From the NCBI GenBank assembly GCA_030431635.1, contig JAUIIL010000001.1:124001-188000 (forward strand): 64,000 nt of DNA, written 5' to 3'. Shown piece after piece: positions 34,184 through 42,670 of this stretch; the first letter of the stretch is position 1, and each line of letters begins with the position of its first letter. Both the position numbers and the translations under genes were made by a program. Below the pieces are notes generated by a model. The model did no database searches. It worked only from the letters and a program-made list of their open reading frames with translations, and was not told the DNA's origin. This DNA comes from Bacteriovoracia bacterium (lineage in GTDB: Bacteria; Bdellovibrionota; Bacteriovoracia; Bacteriovoracales; Bacteriovoracaceae).

Positions 34184-35358
34184 GCCTTTTTGATATTAAA
34201 AACAAGAATTCCTTCACCATAAGATTTTGAAACTTTGGCCTTCGGGTCGAGGATATCTGGAACTTCGAAAGAGGTTGAAAGTGTTTCAAACTTTTTTGAC
34301 TTACTTGTTACACCATTTTCTTCGACTTTGTCATCAAAGCGTCTATCAAGAGAAATAGTGACTTCTCTTCCACTTGCCATTAAGTTCATCCCTTCAACTT
34401 CGTGTTTGGGAACTTTGACGAGAATATCGTAAGAGTCTCCTAGGTCTTTAAACAAAGGAGTAAAGCGATGGGCGGTATAAAAGCTATCCTGGGCTTTAGA
34501 AGTGAGATTGGCCTTTTCTCGAGAGAGCATAAGTTTACCTTTCTCAATAAGCTGTTGGGTTCTGTTTTGAAGATTATCTACTAGCTTATTATGCTCAGAG
34601 AGAACTTTTTGATAATCTTTTTCAAATTCTTTTTGAACACCTCTTTTCAGGTTTTCTTGTTTTTCAAGAATCTTATCCATTTCGTGTTTAAATCTTCTAC
34701 GGTGAAGATCGGTTTGTGTATCATGAGACTTTTTCTCTACTGAGAGCTGCTTTAAATGTTTTTCTTTTTGAGTAAGAAGAGCTTTTTCAAACTTCCCTTG
34801 CCTCAGACTATGAACCTTTTCAAAGTTATTTTTCATCGTTTCATAGTTTGTTTGATGCTTCACTTGCTCTGTTGCCATCTCTGATTTGTGCTTAAACTGG
34901 CTCATTTGCTCTTTTTGCGTAAAGTTCTCATTCATCTCTTTCATTGAATCTTCAAAACGAGAGTTTAAGTTATAAATAGCTTCATTGTTTCTGACATTTT
35001 TATCATGAAATCTGGAATCAAATTCAACCTGTTTTTTCTCAATATTTTTCTGATGGTTCTCTTTGATATTTTTTAGTTGCGATTCAGTGACTTCTCTTGT
35101 TTTATCCACCTTATCTTTAAGAGAGGTGAGGAGTTTATCCTTTCTCTCTATTTCATCAAAAACTTCAATTTCATTGGCTTGGCGTAATCCTCGAACCTTT
35201 GTCTCATGATCAATTTTAGCACTTTCAACTTGGGCCTTGTTTGTTAAATCGAGCATTTCTTTTTGTTTGACATGCTCTTTATTGATTTTGTCTAAATTTT
35301 TCTGATGACGTAAATGCTGTCTGTGAATTTCCATATTTTGGCCATCAATACGACTCAT
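34180..35358 (-). CDS. Long coiled-coil protein with C-terminal alpha-crystallin (Hsp20-like) domain
   Basis: A 392-residue soluble protein with two parts. Residues 1-295 are almost continuously helical and highly charged (KQKEMLDLTNKAQVESAKIDHETK, KNIKENHQKNIEKKQVEFDSRF), an extended coiled coil. Residues about 300-392 form a beta-rich domain: SYDILVKVPKHEVEGMNLMASGREVTISLDRRF and then SFEVPDILDPKAKVSKSYGEGILVFNIKKA, the latter ending like the GxL-type segment of small heat-shock proteins. The fusion of a long coiled coil to an alpha-crystallin-like domain is unusual. It is the last gene of a three-gene minus-strand operon, overlapping its neighbour by ATGA. Confidence 0.65.
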   Translation of the reverse strand: MSRIDGQNMEIHRQHLRHQKNLDKINKEHVKQKEMLDLTNKAQVESAKIDHETKVRGLRQANEIEVFDEIERKDKLLTSLKDKVDKTREVTESQLKNIKENHQKNIEKKQVEFDSRFHDKNVRNNEAIYNLNSRFEDSMKEMNENFTQKEQMSQFKHKSEMATEQVKHQTNYETMKNNFEKVHSLRQGKFEKALLTQKEKHLKQLSVEKKSHDTQTDLHRRRFKHEMDKILEKQENLKRGVQKEFEKDYQKVLSEHNKLVDNLQNRTQQLIEKGKLMLSREKANLTSKAQDSFYTAHRFTPLFKDLGDSYDILVKVPKHEVEGMNLMASGREVTISLDRRFDDKVEENGVTSKSKKFETLSTSFEVPDILDPKAKVSKSYGEGILVFNIKKA

Positions 35359-35639
35359 TGCGGACTCTCTGATAATAGTTTAGCGTATGGACTTTCACAG
35401 TACTCTTTTCTTCCACCAGTATGTCCTGGACAAAGCCAAGTTCTTAAAAGATCAATCTGAATTGTTTCTTGTCCTCCATGATAGGCTTTGTAAGAAACAG
35501 GATTAAGAGTTGAGAGAACTTCGTAGGAAATATCTTTTTCTTGAAAGCTATCGTTGTTTTTAACGAGATATTGATAGACCCTGTACTCAGCATGGCCTAA
35601 TGAAAGGTAGAATAAATAACATAAAACAAAAATTCTCAT
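35355..35639 (-). CDS. Small exported protein of unknown function
   Basis: A 94-residue protein with a signal peptide (IFVLCYLFYLSLGHA, cleavage before EYRVY). The mature protein of about 77 residues ends with two Cys (TWLCPGHTGGRKEYCESPY), which probably form a disulfide. No family recognised. The start ATG abuts the stop of the preceding gene, and its stop overlaps the start of the coiled-coil/alpha-crystallin gene, so the three are tightly co-translated even though this product is exported and the other two appear not to be. Confidence 0.68.
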   Translation of the reverse strand: MRIFVLCYLFYLSLGHAEYRVYQYLVKNNDSFQEKDISYEVLSTLNPVSYKAYHGGQETIQIDLLRTWLCPGHTGGRKEYCESPYAKLLSESPQ

Positions 35640-36008
35640 TTAATGTAAACTCGTACTTTCTTTATCTAAAATCTTGTTTTCTACAACACGAAAAAAAGAT
35701 TGAATAAAAACTTCTCTTTTATTTTTTTCCATCGAACTAAGTGCAATTTTTTTTCTTTCAAAGTTCTTATGACGAGATAAATTATCGAGAGTTAATTTAA
35801 CTTCTTTTCTGGCCTTTGATAAAGAGATGGGTTTTCTTTCACCTTGAAAAGAATCTTGAATCCAATCTTGGAAGAAAAGAGGGAAATGCCCCTGTGTTCC
35901 CAGTTCTATTAAGTACTCTGAATCACTATGCCCAGAAGATGCGTTTAAATCGCTTGAACTTTTCATTTGGGCCAACTTGTAAGATATGTTTTTCTGCTTG
36001 TCACTCAT
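35640..36008 (-). CDS. Small cytoplasmic protein of unknown function
   Basis: A 122-residue protein, first in a three-gene operon. ATG 36008 is chosen because AAAGGGG is 8 bases upstream; the GTG three codons earlier would sit within that site. The N-terminus is polar (MSDKQKNISYKLAQMKSSSDL), the middle contains GTQGHFPLFFQDWIQDSF, and the C-terminal half is basic and helical (LSKARKEVKLTLDNLSRHKNFERKK). No recognised domain. The divergent outer-membrane candidate gene starts 145 bases away. Confidence 0.6.
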   Translation of the reverse strand: MSDKQKNISYKLAQMKSSSDLNASSGHSDSEYLIELGTQGHFPLFFQDWIQDSFQGERKPISLSKARKEVKLTLDNLSRHKNFERKKIALSSMEKNKREVFIQSFFRVVENKILDKESTSLH

Positions 36009-36153
36009 TTGCACCACCCCTTTGTTCTAATCGTAATATACTAAGCTTTTAAGTGGCAGCGGGTAGCAATTTCCTAAGTGCAGATTTAGGCTTGGTTTTT
36101 AATGTCAGACATGTTTTAATTGGTATTGTAAACATTGAAACCAGGAAGGTTTA

Positions 36154-37104
36154 ATGAAAAATTGGATTGTTTTAGTCGGCTTTTTTCTTCTCTTAAAATC
36201 AGCCTTTGCCCTTGTTGAGTACGATGATGAATACACTGGGGATAGTGTTAGTTCTAAGCAGTCTTCTCTTAGAAAAACAAATACTTCTTTTAAAAAAACA
36301 AAAAACCTAGGAAAGTCCTCGTCTTTTGCCAAGAATTCTGAACTCCAGGTTGGTTATGAATCTGTTGGACTTGACTTAAATTCTAAAGAATCTACTACGG
36401 CGACTTTAGCTGATATTCACAAATATAATTTTGGGCTTCATCTCGATACAGCATATGATATTTACCTTGATGCTTCCTTCTGGACTGCAAAGAGTGGTAG
36501 TGATGAGTTACTTGATACCCAAAAAAGCCAAAAGGGGAATGCCCATTATAAGATAGGGTTTAATTGGTTTAAATCAACAGGCGAGAATCCTGTCCAAGCT
36601 GATATTTATCTTGCCTATGTTCAGGGAGCGAAAAACTCTCAATTTGCGAGTTCACGTAATGATCAAATCATAGGTCTTGAGACATCAAAGAGAATTCATA
36701 AAGTGGCCTTGGGACTTGGGGCCGAGTATAGGCGCGTTGGAAATCCGAAAGAAGAAGAAGAGTATGCGGTAGGAAATATTTCAAAATTCGCAGCTGGTTT
36801 TGCGTGGCTTGTTTCTAATGACATAAGATTCACCTTCGAAGCAGCTGCCTATAAGATATCAGAAAGTGATGATCGCTTTAGGGCCAATAAGTGGGAAGAT
36901 GAAATTTCTTTTTCAGTTTTTTCTCCTGCATTACATTTACAGTTATTTCGCTCTCTAGAGATGAAGTTGGGAGCTCATGTACGGACAAATAAACCTCAGT
37001 TTGAAAATGAAAGTGAAATCAACTCATTTTTAAATGCGAAGCTTCTGGATTTGCCTGGTGTTTATGGAAACTCAGTTTACTCAAGTTTAAACCTTTCTTT
37101 TTAA
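36154..37104 (+). CDS. Outer-membrane beta-barrel candidate
   Basis: A 316-residue exported protein with signal peptide WIVLVGFFLLLKSAFA. A polar Ser/Thr/Lys linker (SSKQSSLRKTNTSFKKTKNLGKSS) follows, then regularly alternating amphipathic strands with long acidic loops (HKYNFGLHLDTAYDIYLDASFW, HYKIGFNWFKSTG, VQADIYLAYVQG, KVALGLGAEYRRVG), ending in NSVYSSLNLSF with a terminal Phe, as outer-membrane barrels do. AGGAAGG lies 4 bases before the ATG. The following zinc-finger gene starts only 3 bases after the stop. Confidence 0.68.
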   Translation: MKNWIVLVGFFLLLKSAFALVEYDDEYTGDSVSSKQSSLRKTNTSFKKTKNLGKSSSFAKNSELQVGYESVGLDLNSKESTTATLADIHKYNFGLHLDTAYDIYLDASFWTAKSGSDELLDTQKSQKGNAHYKIGFNWFKSTGENPVQADIYLAYVQGAKNSQFASSRNDQIIGLETSKRIHKVALGLGAEYRRVGNPKEEEEYAVGNISKFAAGFAWLVSNDIRFTFEAAAYKISESDDRFRANKWEDEISFSVFSPALHLQLFRSLEMKLGAHVRTNKPQFENESEINSFLNAKLLDLPGVYGNSVYSSLNLSF

Positions 37105-37107
37105 TTC

Positions 37108-37989
37108 ATGGGTATCAGGCGACAAAAAGTTTATTTTTGCCATCATTGCCATAAAACGATGGAATCAAGTGATACTTTGATGTTAGTTGAGGAAGAAGCA
37201 AGTCGATGCTTTTGCTCTGAAGATTGTATTATGGGGTTTTACGGACCTCGCAACGATTATTTTGACTTGAACGCACAAAGGATAAGAGCAGAGCTAAAGC
37301 TTCCTGAGAAAGATAAACTCCTTCAATATAAAAATTCGGAAGAGAAAATTAAACAAACTCTTGAAGAGCCTGATGAAGTGTGGGAACAAGAGAATGAAGT
37401 TGGTGAAGTTTACTACACTCATCTTAAAGAGTTTAAAGTAGGGACATCTTCTTTTTGGATGATTATTATCTGTTTTCACTTCCAAGAAGAACCTTCTTAT
37501 ATCTTTTTAACTGAAGTCACAAATAGCAAAGAATTAGTTAACTACTACAGAAGTGAAGAAGAGTTTTCACTAATTCAGTATGAAGCAGATAATGAACCTC
37601 CAGAGTTAGAAATTCCTACTGAGATTTTGGAGAGTGTTGAGTTAAAGAAATCAAATTTTTTAGCACTACTACTTCAAAGTAGGGATGAGAGTGATATTGA
37701 GTATGAAAAATTTTTTTTATATGAAAAGAATACTGTGACAACATTAGAAGATCCTGATGAGATTTTTAAACATAGAGACGAAGAGAACGATACTTTACTT
37801 ACCTATGTAAAGAGTTTTCCAGAAGATAATGGCAACTTCTTTTATATTGTTGTTTGTATGAAAGTTGATTTAGATTCATCTGCTGATGACGACGTTCTCA
37901 TTCCTATTATCTCTTTCCCTTCAACTGACCCTAATCTCTACATGAAATACGCGACGGGGGAGAGAATATCAGGTAACATTAAAAATTAA
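37108..37989 (+). CDS. Zinc-finger protein with two copies of an acidic domain, function unknown
   Basis: A 293-residue cytoplasmic protein. The first 45 residues form a likely treble-clef zinc finger with Cys at 11, 14, 36 and 40 (CHHC, CFCSEDC), similar in spacing to FCS/TRASH-type fingers. The rest contains two related copies of a ~110-residue domain: TLEEPDEVWEQ (84-94), then HLKEFKVGTSSFWMIIICFHFQEE and ELVNYYRSEE, versus TLEDPDEIFKH (212-222), YVKSFPEDNGNFFYIVVCMKVD and LYMKYATGERI. The pattern loosely recalls PBECR/barnase-like nuclease folds (a TLxxPDxI opening), but catalytic residues cannot be assigned. It starts 3 bases after the previous gene. Confidence 0.65.
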   Translation: MGIRRQKVYFCHHCHKTMESSDTLMLVEEEASRCFCSEDCIMGFYGPRNDYFDLNAQRIRAELKLPEKDKLLQYKNSEEKIKQTLEEPDEVWEQENEVGEVYYTHLKEFKVGTSSFWMIIICFHFQEEPSYIFLTEVTNSKELVNYYRSEEEFSLIQYEADNEPPELEIPTEILESVELKKSNFLALLLQSRDESDIEYEKFFLYEKNTVTTLEDPDEIFKHRDEENDTLLTYVKSFPEDNGNFFYIVVCMKVDLDSSADDDVLIPIISFPSTDPNLYMKYATGERISGNIKN

Positions 37990-38710
37990 ATAAAATATAG
38001 TCGTGTCTATCAGCGAAGTAATCGCATTTAACATCTCTTTGGTAACTAGCACCATTAAGACAAGCTTGATTGTACCCTGAGGAGCATCTAAGTGGAGTCG
38101 ATGAGTTTTGGCAGTAATAATCATTGCCGTTATAATAAGGGCAACTAAGACTAACATAGTCAGCAGCAGCATTCATGCAGTTATAAAAGTCCGTTAAAGC
38201 ATTTGGTTTTAAAACCATTACAGCGTTCATCGGTTGGGCAGCTTCGTTTGTATATTTATTCAAAGTTCCCTCATAAACAGCGTCTGCATGATGGCCAAGA
38301 CAGGCATGGTTACCAATATACCTCTGGTTAACTTGGTTTCCATCTATAAATTCAGTCATGGGAACGAGACAACTTCCTGGGCTTAGGTTTGTAGCACTGA
38401 AACTGACACGAAACTCAACAGCTGTTTGATTAACGCTTTCTGAGGCCTTACAGGCACTCACGTAACCTATTTGTTGGGCATAATCATCATCACAGTTAGT
38501 GAATTTATCATCTGGGTCCAGTTCATCATAACCATCAGTATCTTCTGGTGTATCGTCAGTATCACTATCAGGATCTTGAGTGGAAGGATTTTTGAAAGCG
38601 CCACTTCCAACTTCTGTAAAACTCCCAAAATCTCTAGTACTAGTAGGGGGAGCACACCTTGAGAGTGTGAGCAAAATAAGAGTCAAAGGAAGAGCAAGTT
38701 TTAGTAGCAT
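37979..38710 (-). CDS. Probable surface lipoprotein with acidic repeat linker
   Basis: A 243-residue protein with a hydrophobic leader LALPLTLILLTLSRC; the Arg at -1 is unusual for a lipobox, but the Cys followed by APPTS and a low-complexity acidic linker (DPDSDTDDTPEDTDGYDELDPDDK) is typical of surface lipoproteins. The mature domain contains about ten Cys residues (KFTNCDDD, YVSACKAS, GSCLVP, HACLGHH, YNCMNAA, SLSCPYY, YYCQNSS, LRCSSG), so several disulfides are expected. No family recognised. Its 3' end overlaps the convergent zinc-finger gene by 11 bases. Confidence 0.68.
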   Translation of the reverse strand: MLLKLALPLTLILLTLSRCAPPTSTRDFGSFTEVGSGAFKNPSTQDPDSDTDDTPEDTDGYDELDPDDKFTNCDDDYAQQIGYVSACKASESVNQTAVEFRVSFSATNLSPGSCLVPMTEFIDGNQVNQRYIGNHACLGHHADAVYEGTLNKYTNEAAQPMNAVMVLKPNALTDFYNCMNAAADYVSLSCPYYNGNDYYCQNSSTPLRCSSGYNQACLNGASYQRDVKCDYFADRHDYILFNF

Positions 38711-38738
38711 AATATCCTCTGTCTTTTTATCGGCTCAG

Positions 38739-38768
38739 TTGTTCTAAAAATTAAATTTAAGTTATAAT
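38739..38768 (+). promoter_or_regulatory. Candidate promoter for the membrane-anchored protein gene
   Basis: TTGTTC (38739-38744), an 18-base AT-rich spacer and TATAAT (38763-38768). A transcript would begin near 38775 and include the AGGA ribosome site 6 bases before the ATG at 38794. Confidence 0.45.
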
Positions 38769-38793
38769 AAGAAGATAAATAGGTAGGATTACA

Positions 38794-40017
38794 ATGCGTT
38801 TCCTGAGTGGGTTAGTCGGCTTTGTCGCTATTATTATCTTCTCCGTAGGATTAGTCCTGCTTTCGCCTTTTATAGGTTACTACCTTGTGACTCATTTTGA
38901 ATTTGATATTCCTAATTATTACCATTTGAAAAAGCATATTTCTCATTTGCTGACTCCACAGAAGGTAGGACAGTATGGAAAAATAGATGAGCAAACGGCT
39001 TATCAAGACAGGTGGAATAAGTATCATTTTGGCGATGTTCTCATCCCGCTTCCTACTGAGAATCCCTTATTTACTGTGGTGCCCTTACTAAAAAATGAAG
39101 GGAAAAAATTCTCTCTAGGTCTAGAACTTTATAATTCAGTTGGACAAAAAATTTCTCAAATTCAGTTTTTAGAGAATGCTTTCTTTAATTACTCTTTTGT
39201 TGATCAGGAGCTTTTTCAAATACCTATTGTGGAGAAGACTTTACAAGAAATTTCTCTTCAAAAAATGTGGAGGGATCTTTTTAATAAAGACCTTCAAAAA
39301 CTTCCTACAAGCTATGGAGAAGTCATTTATGGTCTTTATATTCTTCATTTAAGACAAAATATATTTCCAGAAAATACAATTGGTTTCGGGACTGGTCCTA
39401 AAGAGGATGTTGGTGTTGTTGAAGTTAACAACGCTAATAAAGATTTTAGTGCAGAACTCATTATGAGTAATGAAGCAGGAGTTATTTATTCCTATACCTT
39501 GAGTGTTAGGAAAGAAAGTCAAGAAGCTCAAAAAGTAAGAGATTATTTCTATCAAAAAATGGATTTTCAAAGGGGCTCTCGAGAACTTTCAGATATTATC
39601 TATAAAGAGTTTAAATCTTTAAGGTACGAGCAACAGGCCCATCAGTATGGGATGCTTCTTTTGCTATCGGCTTGGACTCATTGGACAGAAAATAAAGAAT
39701 TTATTAGGCAGATGGTAGAGTTGTCAGAAAGAGAGAAGCAAAACGAGAAGCTTCTTCAAGTTCTCTATAAATTCTCTCTCGAACGATATGGAACAACTTT
39801 CTCTCAGGGTCTTTCAAATTTCAAGGCAAACGAAGCAGAAGTTGAATTGATGAGAAAAATAGAGATTGAACAAAGAGAGAAAATAAACTCAAAATCTGAA
39901 TTGAAAAAAAATGAAGACTTAAAGCAGAATAAGGGCAAAGATAGTGGAATTGAATACGAATTGAGAAAGGCCAAAGAGCGTCAGTTAAAGTCATCTGATA
40001 AAAAACTTAAATTCTAG
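38794..40017 (+). CDS. Membrane-anchored protein of unknown function
   Basis: A 407-residue protein anchored by one long N-terminal hydrophobic stretch (LVGFVAIIIFSVGLVLLSPFIGYYLV). The body is mixed alpha/beta with no Cys and no recognised motif; a Gly-rich stretch near residue 205 (TIGFGTGPKEDVGVVEVNN) may be a loop. The C-terminal 60 residues are strongly charged and helical (MRKIEIEQREKINSKSELKKNEDLKQNKGK). It seems to stand alone, with its own promoter and a divergent lipoprotein gene. Confidence 0.62.
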   Translation: MRFLSGLVGFVAIIIFSVGLVLLSPFIGYYLVTHFEFDIPNYYHLKKHISHLLTPQKVGQYGKIDEQTAYQDRWNKYHFGDVLIPLPTENPLFTVVPLLKNEGKKFSLGLELYNSVGQKISQIQFLENAFFNYSFVDQELFQIPIVEKTLQEISLQKMWRDLFNKDLQKLPTSYGEVIYGLYILHLRQNIFPENTIGFGTGPKEDVGVVEVNNANKDFSAELIMSNEAGVIYSYTLSVRKESQEAQKVRDYFYQKMDFQRGSRELSDIIYKEFKSLRYEQQAHQYGMLLLLSAWTHWTENKEFIRQMVELSEREKQNEKLLQVLYKFSLERYGTTFSQGLSNFKANEAEVELMRKIEIEQREKINSKSELKKNEDLKQNKGKDSGIEYELRKAKERQLKSSDKKLKF

Positions 40018-40284
40018 TTTATTTGGATTTCTTAACAAATAAGGTTACTCTATTTACTGGTCATCAGGGGCCTAAGGACCCTGGTTCTGGTTCTGGTTCT
40101 GAAAATCAAGAGCTTAACCTTTGTACCTTATTTGCCAATAATTTCTGACAGTTAAAAGAATTAAAAGGTTTTTTTTGCTTCCTATCTACCTGAAAATACA
40201 TAATAACCTAAACCTGTAATATAATTCACTTTGTAATTAACTGCCTAAAGTTATCAGGAATATTCCCGATACTGGAATTGAGGT
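40018..40284. other. Intergenic stretch with hexamer tandem repeat
   Basis: A 267-base gap without a credible gene. It holds a 7-bp hairpin TTATTTG/CAAATAA (40019-40042) right after the upstream stop and a short direct repeat CTGGTT x3 (40081-40098). The rest is AT-rich leader for the next gene; no clear promoter boxes were assigned. Confidence 0.5.
40081..40098 (+). repeat. Three tandem CTGGTT hexamers
   Basis: CTGGTT is repeated exactly three times and followed by CTG. Such short repeats can vary in copy number by slippage; here it is non-coding and its effect is unknown. Confidence 0.7.
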
Positions 40285-41313
40285 TTGAAAGAAGTGAAAT
40301 TACTCTTAGGTCTTTTTTTTGTCTTTTCTACTACCACCGCTCAGGCAAATTCTACTGAAGTCTCTGCACTTATTAATAAAGCTTTTATGAAGAGGCACTA
40401 TGAGTATTATCAGCTCTCAACTCAAAAGGCCCTAAAGGTTTATTCTCAAGGGAGAAAGAGCAGAAAACTTTTTTTAGAGCAGTTAAATGTTTCAAACCAG
40501 AATAAAGAATTCTATCGTAGCTATATGAAACGCTATCCTAGTTTCAGACCATCCAAAGTGAAAATCGTTGATGGAAATATCATCATGATTCATAAAGGGA
40601 ATAAGATAAAAATGAGTTATGAAAATTATTTAAATAACGAATTCATTCTTAATCATGAAAAGATTAAGTTCAATCTTGAAAATGATATTCTTATTGAGTT
40701 AGATAAATTTAAGGGACACTACCGCTCACAAGGGATACCTATTATCATTTATTTAGAAAAGATTTTTTCAATTGGGCTTATTGATAAAGCAATTGCATCT
40801 GACTTCACCCACAGACCTCATTTTGGTCTTGCTCTGTCCTTCTATAACTTGCTTTATACTATCTCGAATGAGCAAGAGAAGTCTTTTGAAGAGTTCGTTG
40901 AACTTTTTAATTCTGAGATGAGTATTTTTTATGATGACTGCCAAGGAGCAAAAGTAGATGTTGAAGCATTTAAGAAATTTATGAAACAACTAGTACCTGG
41001 TTATCAAAATGAGAGCATTGACAGTTTTCTTCAGTTTGCCAATGAGTTAGAAAAGGTGATGGGAATTTATTCCATAACTGACAAAAACTGCTCAAAAGAT
41101 ATAGAGGGACTTTTTTCCAATCGTTTGAGAAGAGAGTTTTTTGGTGAAACTCTCGATAAGCTTTGTCTTAATATTCAAGTCTTAAATAAATGCATAGTTT
41201 CTTTAAGAGATGAGAATAAGTTTAATTTAGGTCGAGAAGAAAGTTTATCTGGAGGTGAAAGATTTATCAGCTCAGAAGAAATAAATTGGGAGAGTCATGG
41301 AGCTCAGAAGTGA
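40285..41313 (+). CDS. Exported protein of unknown function
   Basis: A 342-residue exported protein with signal peptide LLLGLFFVFSTTTAQA. TTG 40285 is given; GTG 40294 (three codons later, MKLLLG) is an alternative and looks more like a signal-peptide start. The mature part is helical and charged, with Cys residues towards the C-terminus (YDDCQGAK, DKNCSKD, LCLNIQ, NKCIVS). A small membrane protein gene overlaps its stop with GTGA, so the two are coupled. No family recognised. Confidence 0.65.
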   Translation: MKEVKLLLGLFFVFSTTTAQANSTEVSALINKAFMKRHYEYYQLSTQKALKVYSQGRKSRKLFLEQLNVSNQNKEFYRSYMKRYPSFRPSKVKIVDGNIIMIHKGNKIKMSYENYLNNEFILNHEKIKFNLENDILIELDKFKGHYRSQGIPIIIYLEKIFSIGLIDKAIASDFTHRPHFGLALSFYNLLYTISNEQEKSFEEFVELFNSEMSIFYDDCQGAKVDVEAFKKFMKQLVPGYQNESIDSFLQFANELEKVMGIYSITDKNCSKDIEGLFSNRLRREFFGETLDKLCLNIQVLNKCIVSLRDENKFNLGREESLSGGERFISSEEINWESHGAQK

Positions 41314-41756
41314 CCTTTAAAAGATCGGGTCTAAAATCTTTTTTTATGTACTATACAATAAGCTGTTTCTTAGTTTTACTTTGTGCTTCATTGTACGGAC
41401 ATATACAAGATGATATTCATCTTATTCAAGACATAGCGATTGCCCTCGCAATTGTCACTTTACTCGTTTGTCTATTTACTCCTTTGACTTGTTTAAGGAC
41501 TGTTGATATTTCTCAAAATAGAGTGACAATTAGATGGAATTTAATGAAGAGGAAAAAATGCATTCCTCTTGGTCTTGTTGACCATTTTGAGAAGAAAGAG
41601 TTCATAGGTATTGATGTTTTAAGTATTTTTTATAAAAGCGGTAAAATCGAGAAAGTCCCTCTAAAGAAAAAATCGCAAGTTCATCAATTCTTTACATATC
41701 ACAAGATTGTATCAGGCAAAGATATCCAGCAATATAAAAATAACAAAGCTGCTTAG
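41310..41756 (+). CDS. Two-helix membrane protein with PH-like tail
   Basis: A protein of about 148 residues. GTG 41310 is chosen over upstream TTG 41286 because GTGA overlaps the preceding stop and GGAG lies 7 bases upstream. Two membrane helices (FFMYYTISCFLVLLCASLYG and IALAIVTLLVCLFTPLTCL) are followed by a beta-rich segment VDISQNRVTIRWNLMKRKKCIPLGLVDHFEKKE, a layout like bacterial PH (bPH2) membrane proteins. It resembles the protein at 30655-31224 in plan. Its stop overlaps the convergent amidohydrolase gene by TTAG. Confidence 0.6.
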   Translation: MTFKRSGLKSFFMYYTISCFLVLLCASLYGHIQDDIHLIQDIAIALAIVTLLVCLFTPLTCLRTVDISQNRVTIRWNLMKRKKCIPLGLVDHFEKKEFIGIDVLSIFYKSGKIEKVPLKKKSQVHQFFTYHKIVSGKDIQQYKNNKAA

Positions 41757-42562
41757 TTTACAGCAAATGCTTTAAACAGATCCAAAAGTGATTCTGTTAA
41801 GTCGTTCTTAATTTTAAGAGCTTCATGTTTCATTTCAAGTTTAGACTCATCCATATAGAGCGCGCGATTTATTTCAATTTGAATATTGTTTGTCTTGTAA
41901 GTGTTAACATACTCAGTAATATAACCACCGATATAAGGGTTATTAAGGTTACATTGGTATCCTTTGTTTTGAAGCTTAGTTGTTATATTTTGGATAAACT
42001 CTTTCTCACAAGTAAGACCATGACGATCACTCAGGCAAAAATCAGGTCTATCCTGCTTTTGGTTTGGGTTTTGCTTCATATGATACTCTGTTGGTCTAGA
42101 GGGCATACTATGAAGGTCCACAAAACTTGCTAAGGTCATTTTTTTCTCGAGCTCATGAATCATGCTCTTTAGCATCTCATAATAAGGGCGGTAGTAACTT
42201 AAAAGAAAAAGGGCCTTTTGTTCTTCACTAGGTTGAGAGAGAACCAGTTTTTGACCTTTTGTATTTTCTTCCCAGAAAAAAAGACTATTTTCTTCACTTC
42301 GGTTAAGATCAACCGCAACTCGGTGAATATTTGAAGTAATAACAGCAACTCCAGCAAGTTGGAGTTTTTTTATATCGATGAGCTCATTTACTTTGTAATC
42401 CACATCACTCATAAGGGCTTTTCTATCAGAAGATAGGAATTGGGCGAGCTCGTCGGGAATAGTCTCTCCAGAATGAGGAACAGAGACAATCCCTATATAG
42501 CGACTTTCTGGAGGGTAGAAGTTAAACAAAGATTGGGTCTCAGGTTGATTGCTGTCGATCAT
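41753..42562 (-). CDS. N-formylglutamate amidohydrolase family protein
   Basis: A 269-residue protein of the N-formylglutamate amidohydrolase (HutG/FGase) family, zinc enzymes that release formate and glutamate in histidine breakdown or act on related N-acyl amides. Family blocks: VSVPHSGETIP near residue 27, MSDVDYKVNEL, HRVAVDLNRSEEN, SFVDLHSMPSRPTEYH and QIEINRALYMDE, with the His and Asp residues expected for metal binding. No histidine-degradation genes lie nearby, so the substrate is uncertain. The divergent gsk gene begins 108 bases away. Confidence 0.85.
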   Translation of the reverse strand: MIDSNQPETQSLFNFYPPESRYIGIVSVPHSGETIPDELAQFLSSDRKALMSDVDYKVNELIDIKKLQLAGVAVITSNIHRVAVDLNRSEENSLFFWEENTKGQKLVLSQPSEEQKALFLLSYYRPYYEMLKSMIHELEKKMTLASFVDLHSMPSRPTEYHMKQNPNQKQDRPDFCLSDRHGLTCEKEFIQNITTKLQNKGYQCNLNNPYIGGYITEYVNTYKTNNIQIEINRALYMDESKLEMKHEALKIKNDLTESLLDLFKAFAVN

Positions 42563-42670
42563 AGATTATCCTTATATTAGATAGTTAAAGTTACCATGTG
42601 GCCGAAAAAAATGACAAGTTTGTGGGTTTTTGTTGCCCAATGTTAGAAAAGTGAGGTAGTTTATCTTAAA

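Noticed and set aside
37108-37989. Confident call as a PBECR nuclease toxin
   Set aside because: The opening motif fits only loosely, no catalytic residues can be assigned and no antitoxin-like neighbour is present.
40081-40098. CRISPR-like repeat
   Set aside because: Only three 6-base units without spacers; no cas genes in the window.
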